Assembly (NCBI RefSeq): GCF_003149745.1
Contig: NZ_QGEG01000002.1
Span: 1,054,001-1,118,000 of the forward strand
From: Flagellimonas aquimarina
GTDB lineage: Bacteria; Bacteroidota; Bacteroidia; Flavobacteriales; Flavobacteriaceae
Length of the DNA stretch: 64,000 bases
Direction: 5' to 3'
Shown here: piece after piece, positions 26,711-34,065 of the stretch
Numbering within the stretch: the stretch's first letter is position 1
How the letters are laid out: each line of letters opens with the position of its first letter
Notes under the pieces: generated by a model
Told to the model about the DNA's origin: nothing
Seen by the model: only the letters and a program-made list of their open reading frames with translations
Databases searched by the model: none
Made by a program: the position numbers and the translations under genes

Positions 26711-27904
26711 ATGAGAACTACCCAATTTCTAATGCTCATAATCTTTCTGTCGTTTAACACTGTCTTTGCACAACAAAATGGTCATCGCGCACCGGAGGCT
26801 ACAGCTACCGAGGCCGAACTCTCTTTCCGAGATATTCCTTATCTCAAAGAAGCTTTTATCGATGCAGCGCCAACTGATAGAAAAGACGGTATCCCCGTAG
26901 GTGAATTAGGCATCGATGGTGGTAATAAAGCGGTGGTTCTCAAGCTGGCTCAAGAGATTACTGATAACAATGATGGTAAATTCGACAGTTTTCTTATTGT
27001 GCATAAGGGCAAGCTCTTGTTTGAATCCTATTATTTAAGAGGGAGAATCGATTTGCCCCACTTCCAGGCATCAGCTACCAAAACCTATACCTCTATGGCA
27101 CTTGGTCGTGCAATCCAGATGGGATATCTGACCATGAACGATTTAGACAAACCATTAGTTAGCTTTCTAAAAGAGTTGGATCCTTCAAAATTTGTCGAAG
27201 GGGTAGAGCTGATTACTTTACATAAGGCGTTGACCATGAGCACTGGTATCCGTATACCAGAGGAACAATGGGAAGAGTTTAGAAAAGACCCCAGCAAGAT
27301 AAAAGGTCAGCAGCAAGTCCAAGCTATTTTGGAGCATAGTGCGCCTATAACCCCAGCGTCTCAACATTTTTTATACGGCACTGGTCCTGGTTTGGTAATG
27401 CAGGTTCTTGAAGCTGTCGTACCCGGATCGGCAAAGGATTTTATTAGAAATGAACTTCTGGATAAAATGGGCATCACGAATTACGTCTGGCGTACACAGC
27501 CTAGTGGCTTACCAGAAGCAGGTTGGCGAACAAACATGACATCACGGGATATGGTCAAATGGGGCACTTTGGCTATGAACAAGGGCAAATGGAATGGTGA
27601 ACAACTAGTTCCGGAAGCTTTTCTCGCCAAAGCAACCAGCAGGATTCTCTTAACCGGTGATGATGATGTCTATGGTGGTGGCAAAGATGTTTCTAAGCAA
27701 GGGTATGGGTATTACTGGTGGTCTGCAGATTTGAAATACGGCGATAAAACCTATTTCAGCAGATCTGCCCAGGGCGGTGGAGGCCAGTATATCATCTTGA
27801 TTGAAGAACTCGATTTAATGATTGTGGTTACTGCTCATAACAATGATAACCGTACCCTTCAAATCATTGCAGAGTCCATATTACCTGCATTTATAAAGAA
27901 ATAA
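26711..27904 (+). CDS. secreted serine hydrolase (beta-lactamase-like) with variant motifs
   Basis: A 397-residue exported protein (signal MRTTQFLMLIIFLSFNTVFA) of the serine beta-lactamase-like family. The SxxK motif is S121-A-T-K124. The second motif is YGTGPG in place of YxN, and the third is QGGGGQYI in place of HTG/KTG, a variant found in a distinct subgroup of these hydrolases. Activity is likely but the substrate is unknown. It lies between the PD40 protein and the PD40 lipoprotein/esterase pair and may be co-transcribed with them (gaps of 55 and 23 bp). Confidence 0.87.
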   Translation: MRTTQFLMLIIFLSFNTVFAQQNGHRAPEATATEAELSFRDIPYLKEAFIDAAPTDRKDGIPVGELGIDGGNKAVVLKLAQEITDNNDGKFDSFLIVHKGKLLFESYYLRGRIDLPHFQASATKTYTSMALGRAIQMGYLTMNDLDKPLVSFLKELDPSKFVEGVELITLHKALTMSTGIRIPEEQWEEFRKDPSKIKGQQQVQAILEHSAPITPASQHFLYGTGPGLVMQVLEAVVPGSAKDFIRNELLDKMGITNYVWRTQPSGLPEAGWRTNMTSRDMVKWGTLAMNKGKWNGEQLVPEAFLAKATSRILLTGDDDVYGGGKDVSKQGYGYYWWSADLKYGDKTYFSRSAQGGGGQYIILIEELDLMIVVTAHNNDNRTLQIIAESILPAFIKK

Positions 27905-27927
27905 CAATTATTATCAAGATCTAAGAG

Positions 27928-28785
27928 ATGAGAAAAACGTATTTTATTTTGATGTTTATAGGGGTGCTATTTTTAAGTGCCTGTGGCTCCAAAAATCAAA
28001 ATATAAGTGAAAGCAATCCATTGTCTACAGAAGACACTTATTTTGGGTTAAATCCACCAGGTATGGAAGCTGAACTCCTTGAATTAAATAATATGTCACA
28101 AAAAGGGTGGGAGCTAGGAGGTGTGAATGCTCCAAACATGAAAGAGTTTTACTTAATCTCTACTTTGGAGACACCCCTTCGCCCTATTGTAATAAGCTTT
28201 CGTAAGGAAAACAGAGCCTGGAAGAAATACGAGTTTTATGATACTGGCGGAGATGTTCTGTATTCGAAAGACAAATATATTGAACGAACCGACTCCGGTT
28301 GGTCGGCCATAAAAAGTCTTGGAGCTCCTTTTGACACGATTCCCATTATGCGTTTGACAGCTTCTTCCAAAGGAACTTTGGTTTATGATGAAGCCACTAG
28401 AGATGGAAGTGGTATTCTTAGATATTCACGACTCATAAATGGCAAGCGTGAAGCACCAAAACCTTTTGATGCAAGGATAAATACTGGTAAATGGACGGCT
28501 CACCCTTTCATTGCTCCGGATGAATCCTACATTATCTGGGATAGTGAGCGCGAAGGTGGATATGGCGATAGTGATATGTATATCAGTTTTCGACAGTTAG
28601 ATGGTTCATGGGGAGCAGCCATTAACTTCGGGGATAAGATAAATACAGATGGTGAGGACGGCGGAGGATATGTAACGCCAGATGGAAAATATCTTTCGTA
28701 TTGCCCCCGTTGCAGCCCACCCTATGATAGAATGTGGGTGGATGCAAAGATTATTGAAACACTCAGACCTAAAACAGAAAAATGA
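27928..28785 (+). CDS. PD40-repeat lipoprotein, paralogue of the downstream esterase C-terminus
   Basis: A 285-residue lipoprotein (lipobox LFLSACGS). The rest is a TolB-like propeller with segments such as MRLTASSKGTLVYDEAT, HPFIAPDESYIIWDSERE and VTPDGKYLSY. These segments recur almost unchanged in the C-terminal half of the next protein, so the pair arose by tandem duplication. The stop overlaps the start of the esterase-PD40 gene by 4 nt (ATGA). Confidence 0.87.
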   Translation: MRKTYFILMFIGVLFLSACGSKNQNISESNPLSTEDTYFGLNPPGMEAELLELNNMSQKGWELGGVNAPNMKEFYLISTLETPLRPIVISFRKENRAWKKYEFYDTGGDVLYSKDKYIERTDSGWSAIKSLGAPFDTIPIMRLTASSKGTLVYDEATRDGSGILRYSRLINGKREAPKPFDARINTGKWTAHPFIAPDESYIIWDSEREGGYGDSDMYISFRQLDGSWGAAINFGDKINTDGEDGGGYVTPDGKYLSYCPRCSPPYDRMWVDAKIIETLRPKTEK

Positions 28786-30470
28786 GAAAATTTAAGTTAT
28801 TTCTAGTACTAGCCACAGTTGCGTTCCATACGCTCTTTGCCCAGGAGAATCATATTAAAGATGATGCAAAGGCAGCGAAAACCTCTAATTTTGAATTGCC
28901 AAAGATTCAGGTTGTCCCAATAATGGATACTAATGGCAATAAACAATACGAGCTTTATATTAAGTTGCCGGAAGGATATTCAGAAAATAAGGACACCCGA
29001 TACCCAGTAATCTACTATACAGATGCAATGTGGCATGTTGAGATGTTATCTGGTTCCACAGAATACATGTTGGAAGACGTTATTCTAGTTGGAATTTCAT
29101 GGCAGAAAGACATAAATGGAGACCTAAAAAAAGAAGTAGGAGAACATGTTAGTCGGTTCCGAGATTACAGTTTTCGTAAATCAAATAAACCTGAAATTCA
29201 AGCAAAATATCAATTTGGACAGGCTAGCAATCACCTAGCTTTCATTCGAAATGATGTTATTACCTATGTTGACAATACGTATCGCACTGACCCAAACAGT
29301 CGCACCTATTTTGGTTATTCAATGGGTGGTGAATTTGGTGCTTACATATTATTGTCTCAACCGGATACCTTTAACAATTACATTCTTGGCAGTCCATCCA
29401 TTAAAAATGAAGTTGAATATCTATCCGAACTCAATACGAAATTCGGACCTTATGAAGCGTCTAATAGAAACTCGAGCCTTAATGCTAATGTTTTTATTTC
29501 ATATGGTTCATTGGAAGAAGAGATGGAGCCTATCGATGAATTTATTAAACTATTAAATGATAGAAGAGATGACGGTTTAACCGTACTAAAAGAAGTGATT
29601 GACGGAAATCATGGAACTGCATTCCCTATGACCGCAGTTCGCAGTATTAGCTGGCTGGCACAACTGAATAAACCCGTATTGGGAGGTCTTTATTTAGGGC
29701 AAAAACCACCTGGTTTCACCGCTATACCTTTTGCACCCGGAATTGTTAATACAGAACACCGAGAACTGAGTGGGTTTTTTTCGCCAGATTTAAAAGAGTT
29801 TTACTTTAATAGGAATGGCGGTAGCTATGAAAAGCACGCATTGGTTGTTTTTAAAAATATAGAAAATCGGTGGAGCGAGTCGTATGTAATGCCCAGAATA
29901 GGCAGACCAGTGTTTGCACCAGATGGTAGGACCATGCATTTGGGAAAGAAATATATGGTACGTACCGAGACAGGTTGGTCTAAAGTGAAAAGCCTTGGTT
30001 CTTATTTCGAAGACATTCGCATTATGCGTCTTACGTCTTCATCCAAAGGCACTTTTGTTTTTGATGAAGTAGGTTCTGAAGATGGAGATGGTGTTATTCG
30101 TTATTCTCGCTTAATTAACGGCAAGCGTGAAGTGCCAAAACCATTTAGCAAAGAGATTAACACTGGTAAATATAATGCCCATCCATTCATTGCACCTGAT
30201 GAGTCCTATATTATATGGGATGGCGAAAGAGAGAGCGGTTATGGTGATTCTGACCTCTATATCAGTTTTCAACAGAAAGATGGTTCATGGGGCGAGGCCA
30301 TTAATTTAGGAAGTAATATAAATACAGAAGCTTGGGAGTCAACAGCGTTTGTAACCCCCGATGGAAAGTATCTTTTCTTCAATAGAAATGTGGGTTCATC
30401 CGATTACGAAAATGTAGATATCTTTTGGGTAGATGCGAAGGTAATAGAGGATCTTAGACCCAAACCATAA
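28782..30470 (+). CDS. secreted esterase fused to a PD40 beta-propeller
   Basis: A 562-residue protein with signal peptide (MRKFKLFLVLATVAFHTLFA). Residues ~45-300 are a putative esterase (esterase D/Fes-like alpha/beta hydrolase) with the nucleophile elbow FGYSMGGEFGAY and a probable catalytic His in DGNHGTAF. Residues ~305-560 repeat the propeller of the preceding lipoprotein (SSKGTFVFDEVG; HPFIAPDESYIIWDGERE; VTPDGKYLFF). The fusion suggests the propeller presents substrate or docks the esterase. It is co-translated with the lipoprotein. Confidence 0.88.
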   Translation: MRKFKLFLVLATVAFHTLFAQENHIKDDAKAAKTSNFELPKIQVVPIMDTNGNKQYELYIKLPEGYSENKDTRYPVIYYTDAMWHVEMLSGSTEYMLEDVILVGISWQKDINGDLKKEVGEHVSRFRDYSFRKSNKPEIQAKYQFGQASNHLAFIRNDVITYVDNTYRTDPNSRTYFGYSMGGEFGAYILLSQPDTFNNYILGSPSIKNEVEYLSELNTKFGPYEASNRNSSLNANVFISYGSLEEEMEPIDEFIKLLNDRRDDGLTVLKEVIDGNHGTAFPMTAVRSISWLAQLNKPVLGGLYLGQKPPGFTAIPFAPGIVNTEHRELSGFFSPDLKEFYFNRNGGSYEKHALVVFKNIENRWSESYVMPRIGRPVFAPDGRTMHLGKKYMVRTETGWSKVKSLGSYFEDIRIMRLTSSSKGTFVFDEVGSEDGDGVIRYSRLINGKREVPKPFSKEINTGKYNAHPFIAPDESYIIWDGERESGYGDSDLYISFQQKDGSWGEAINLGSNINTEAWESTAFVTPDGKYLFFNRNVGSSDYENVDIFWVDAKVIEDLRPKP

Positions 30471-30560
30471 AACTCGGATAAAGTTTCATAGGTGCTTGGT
30501 AGTAATCTACTGATAATCAGTATCATTTTGACTTCCCAACCCAATACTTTATTTTAATTG

Positions 30561-30588
30561 TCAACGTTACATATATATGTAACGTTGA
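30561..30588. promoter_or_regulatory. perfect 28-bp palindrome upstream of the sugar dehydrogenase gene
   Basis: The arm TCAACGTTACATAT (30561-30574) is followed immediately by its exact reverse complement ATATGTAACGTTGA (30575-30588), with no mismatch and no spacer. It ends 26 bp before the ATG at 30615. The length and position suit a homodimeric repressor or activator operator; nearly every base pair of the site is symmetric, which is unlikely by chance. The regulator is unknown. Confidence 0.7.
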
Positions 30589-30614
30589 TACACTAAGTGC
30601 TAAAATGGATAATT

Positions 30615-32126
30615 ATGGCCCCACACACCTCAAATCTGTTTTTCAAAATAGCTTTACAATTAAAGAACGCTTATCAATGGTTAGAGACAACACCGAAATT
30701 GGTATTGTTGTTTCTTTTGTCCATTCTGTTGAGCTGTAACAATTCGCTGGAACCCGTGTCGCCCGAAGAAGAAATTGATCCAGACAATGAAATCGTTGAT
30801 TTGCCAGATGTTGCCCTCACATATAGAAATCAATGTGGAGGTTGCCATGGACAAGACCTGGGCTCGTTTGTTGAACGCGAATGGACCTACGGCAATTCTC
30901 TGGAAGATATCATAGAATCCATAACGGATGGGTATGCAGGCAATGGTATGCCAGCATACGAATCGGCTTTAAGTGCACAACAAATCGAAGATTTGACCAA
31001 CTATATACTTACCGAGATTGATGGAAAAACCAAAGCGATGTTGGAGGAGGAGAATCCCGATTTGTCAGGCTTGATCTCATCCGATGATCTTACCTTCCGA
31101 TTGGAAACCATAACAGATGAAATTCCGGGCATTCCTTGGGGGATAGAACAACTGCCCAATGGTGAAATTTTGGTAACCGAGCGTGGAGGAGAGCTATTTT
31201 TGGTACGGAACGATAAGCAATTGATAGCAATTACTGGCGTCCCAGAGGTTGCTTCGCAAGGGCAGGGCGGATTGTTGGATGTGCTGATACATCCAAATTT
31301 TGAAAGCAATGCATTTGTTTATCTATCTTATTCCCGTGTAAACCCCAATAATTCTTCAGAACGAACTACCGCAGTGGTAAGAGCTAGGCTTGAAGGAAAT
31401 AATCTGGTTGATGCGGAGAACATTTTTACGGCACTTCCATATCTCAATAGTGATTACCATTATGGCTCAAGACTGGTATTTGATAGCAATGGCTATTTAT
31501 ATGTTTCCGTTGGTGATCGCGGAAATAGAGATGCCTACCCTCAAGAATTGGACAATGCTCACGGAAAAATACACCGCATCCATGACGATGGCCAGATTCC
31601 AACCGACAACCCTTTTTATAATACATCGGGAGCGGTCAATTCAATTTTCACTTATGGAACACGCAATCCTCAAGGAATGACCCTGCATCCAGAAACTGGA
31701 GCGCTTTGGGAAGGCGAGCATGGGCCTCAAGGAGGTGATGAAATTAATATTTTGGAAGCAGGCAACAACAATGGTTGGCCCGTGATTTCATACGGTATCA
31801 ATTATGATGGAACCACATTTACAGACCTTACAGCATTGGATGGCATGGAACAGCCCGTGTACTACTGGACTCCTTCTATTGCTCCCTGTGGAATGACATT
31901 TGTGTCAGGGGATTTTTATGGAAATTGGAAAAATGACTTGTTCGTCAGCTCGCTTAAATTCGAATACCTCCATCGTTTAAAGATGAATGGCAATGAAGTC
32001 GTTGGCCATGAAACGCTATTAGATGGTATAGGCAGGGTACGTGATGCACAAATGGGTGTTGACGGTTATCTTTATATTTTGGCAGAGGGCCCCGGTAGAC
32101 TTATACGCCTTGTGCCTGAGCAATAG
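30615..32126 (+). CDS. cytochrome c-fused PQQ-dependent sugar dehydrogenase lipoprotein
   Basis: A 503-residue lipoprotein (lipobox LLSILLSC). An N-terminal cytochrome c domain has the haem motif CGGCH and a Met ligand in GNGMPAYESAL. A glucose/sorbosone dehydrogenase six-blade propeller follows (GIEQLPNGEILVTERGG; GQGGLLDVLIHPNF; VGDRGNRDAYPQ; TYGTRNPQGMTLHP; GEHGPQGGDEINIL). It oxidises aldoses in the periplasm and passes electrons to the built-in haem. An upstream in-frame GTG at 30597 exists, but the ATG at 30615 is preferred. The 28-bp palindrome lies just upstream. Confidence 0.9.
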   Translation: MAPHTSNLFFKIALQLKNAYQWLETTPKLVLLFLLSILLSCNNSLEPVSPEEEIDPDNEIVDLPDVALTYRNQCGGCHGQDLGSFVEREWTYGNSLEDIIESITDGYAGNGMPAYESALSAQQIEDLTNYILTEIDGKTKAMLEEENPDLSGLISSDDLTFRLETITDEIPGIPWGIEQLPNGEILVTERGGELFLVRNDKQLIAITGVPEVASQGQGGLLDVLIHPNFESNAFVYLSYSRVNPNNSSERTTAVVRARLEGNNLVDAENIFTALPYLNSDYHYGSRLVFDSNGYLYVSVGDRGNRDAYPQELDNAHGKIHRIHDDGQIPTDNPFYNTSGAVNSIFTYGTRNPQGMTLHPETGALWEGEHGPQGGDEINILEAGNNNGWPVISYGINYDGTTFTDLTALDGMEQPVYYWTPSIAPCGMTFVSGDFYGNWKNDLFVSSLKFEYLHRLKMNGNEVVGHETLLDGIGRVRDAQMGVDGYLYILAEGPGRLIRLVPEQ

Positions 32127-32637
32127 TGCCTCATTTATTCTAGTGTAAGAGGCAAATTAAAGAGTACAGTAAGGTTATTTAACCCAGAAATGACTTCCAA
32201 AGCAATTTTACATAATGGCTTATTATGGAAATGAAACAATTTGTTCCATAATGTACCGCGTTATGTAACTTGAGCTTTGATTAAAAGCGAAAGTTGTTAC
32301 TCTCTTCTTTGATTTTTTTCTTTCTAAAAACTTTCTTTTAAAAAGGTAATGGAACACTTTTTTTCTTAAAACACGCAGTTTTGTAAGAAAAAGTGTGCGA
32401 AATGATATAAAAACCTCAGAATTTCTAAGGTTTTCCTATAATGAATTTTTAAAGTTATTTTTTATATTTAAATACTCCAAATTATTGACTTACTTCCTTT
32501 TTGTTTTCGCCCCTAAAAAATACCCTTTATTGGGTATATAATTGACTATTACTAACAACTAACTTTCGTAAAATTTTTTATTTGAAACACTTAAATTCAA
32601 AATGCTAAGAAGCTAAAAAAATTGATTTTTAAAGGTT
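32127..32637. other. 511-bp gene-free left flank of the protease/caspase island
   Basis: No convincing gene is seen. The stretch holds the left 27-bp repeat and the attC-like hairpin at 32202-32268, plus an imperfect hairpin (32354-32367 with 32385-32396, ACACTTTTTTTCTT against AAGAAAAAGTGT). The segment is very AT-rich, unlike the genes to its left. Confidence 0.6.
32202..32268 (+). repeat. left boundary repeat within an attC-like hairpin
   Basis: Positions 32202-32228 match 38626-38652 at 23 of 27 bases (GCAATTTTACATAA shared). The stretch forms nested inverted repeats: outer TTACATAATG (32208-32217) with CGTTATGTAA (32259-32268), one mismatch; inner ATTATGG (32222-32228) with CCATAAT (32246-32252), exact. 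The spacers differ (4 and 6 nt), so the hairpin has unpaired bases. Integron attC sites show the same outer/inner topology; the identity is inferred. Confidence 0.5.
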
Positions 32638-33240
32638 ATGAACACTAAACTTGAAGAAATTAATAAGAAAATTAATAGAGGAGAATTTCGTGAGGCTATT
32701 GACGCATTGCTAGTAATGGATTTGATTGAAGAATATAGAATAGATATTCAATTTATTTCTGCTTATTATCACAAGTTAGAAAAGACTAAAGACGAGGTCG
32801 ATTCTAGAGACTATAAAACAAGTTATAACGCAAACGCTAGAAATCTAATTAATTTAGTCTCAAGAATTGCCAATCCAGAAAAAGACAATACAAAGCATAT
32901 TGATAAAGTTGAAAAAACTCAAATAGAAAGTCTACGTAATTCTTCAGAAAAAGAAGCCAGTTCTTATAAGAAAAAAGGAGATTGTTTAATTGGACTGAGT
33001 ATTGTTTTAATATTTATAGGTTTAGGGGTTTATTATTTTACTCGTCCTGACCAATTCGCCATTTTTTTATCGATAGCAGGTATACCAATTGCTTTGGTAT
33101 CAATTCCCAGCTATAATAATTTCAACAAGGAAAAAACTGACGCTAAAATTTGCAATAAACTTTTAGCTTTCATGGGACCAAAAACACATTTTTTTAGAAA
33201 TGATCCAGAGTGGTTCATATTCCAAAAGTATTTACAATAA
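32638..33240 (+). CDS. two-TM membrane protein with N-terminal effector-associated-like (EAD-like) domain
   Basis: A 200-residue protein. Residues ~4-75 are helical and resemble small effector-associated domains (EAD11-type, from memory): INKKINRGEFREAIDALL, DIQFISAYYHKLEK and NARNLINLVSRI. The same motif D-x-x-F-I-[AS]-x-x-Y-x-x-L-x-K recurs at the C-terminus of the subtilase-caspase protein encoded in this operon. Two TM helices follow (115-134 and 139-158), then a 40-residue tail. It could recruit the protease to the membrane by homotypic binding (inference). First gene of the operon; the next starts 7 bp later. Confidence 0.8.
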   Translation: MNTKLEEINKKINRGEFREAIDALLVMDLIEEYRIDIQFISAYYHKLEKTKDEVDSRDYKTSYNANARNLINLVSRIANPEKDNTKHIDKVEKTQIESLRNSSEKEASSYKKKGDCLIGLSIVLIFIGLGVYYFTRPDQFAIFLSIAGIPIALVSIPSYNNFNKEKTDAKICNKLLAFMGPKTHFFRNDPEWFIFQKYLQ

Positions 33241-33247
33241 ATAAGTA

Positions 33248-34033
33248 ATGGAAGAGAGCAAAGAACAATTTGAAGATTTACTTAATAGCGTTAGTGAGAA
33301 TAGGAAAAAGGCAAGGAAAGTCACTTATCTATTAACCTTTATTCCCATGTTAATTGCATTTGCGTTGTTGTTTTATGCATACAAAAAGTTTGATGAAGCA
33401 GATAAAGCATTAATTAAAGCTAATGAAGAAAAAGAAATTGCTGAAAACGAAGTTAAAAATAAAGAATTGGAAAAAGAAAGCCTTGAATATGAAATTGATA
33501 GCATTCAAAAAATAAATTTAATCAAATTAGAAAATTTTAGGAAACGAGTCAAAGATTTCGAAATTTTATATTGGACACCAGAAAGTTTAGGTGAAAATGT
33601 TGATTCGTTGACACTTAATGAAGCTTTTAAAGCTAATGCAAGAATTCATAATGTACTAAAGCAGGATACCACATATGTTGATTATCATAAAATTAGAATT
33701 CGTTTTTATCGTAAAAAAATTGATTCGGATAGAGTAAGAATAGCGCTGAATAGGACACCATTCCTTGATAAAGATCCAGTACGGAGAGATTGGAATGGAT
33801 CTGCTACAAACAGAATAGCTGCTGATAGAACTGTTGATATTAAATTCATAAAGTATGTGGCTTTAGTTTTACTTCAAGAAGGGGTAAGAATAAAAGAAAT
33901 AAGATACTTTAAAACTCCTAATTATAAGAATTTAATCGAAATTTCAACTGGTGATGACTTATTGAATAATAAGAATTTTAGCTTTGAGGATATTGTGGCT
34001 TTAAAGGAAAGTGACTTAGAACCAAAATCATAA
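33248..34033 (+). CDS. one-TM coiled-coil protein with C-terminal OmpA/SPOR-sized domain, unknown
   Basis: A 261-residue protein. A short N-terminal segment is followed by one TM helix (26-45), a Glu/Lys-rich coiled coil (48-100) and a compact domain (~145-235) with KIRIRFYRKKIDSDRVRIAL and VDIKFIKYVALVLLQEGVRI. The latter resembles a C-terminal module I have seen attached to conflict-system proteins in other bacteria, but I cannot name it. It sits between the EAD-like membrane gene and the protease gene, so a sensor, adaptor or membrane partner role is likely. Confidence 0.75.
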   Translation: MEESKEQFEDLLNSVSENRKKARKVTYLLTFIPMLIAFALLFYAYKKFDEADKALIKANEEKEIAENEVKNKELEKESLEYEIDSIQKINLIKLENFRKRVKDFEILYWTPESLGENVDSLTLNEAFKANARIHNVLKQDTTYVDYHKIRIRFYRKKIDSDRVRIALNRTPFLDKDPVRRDWNGSATNRIAADRTVDIKFIKYVALVLLQEGVRIKEIRYFKTPNYKNLIEISTGDDLLNNKNFSFEDIVALKESDLEPKS

Positions 34034-34065
34034 TTTACTAACATATATTTTAATTTTTAAAAGAT

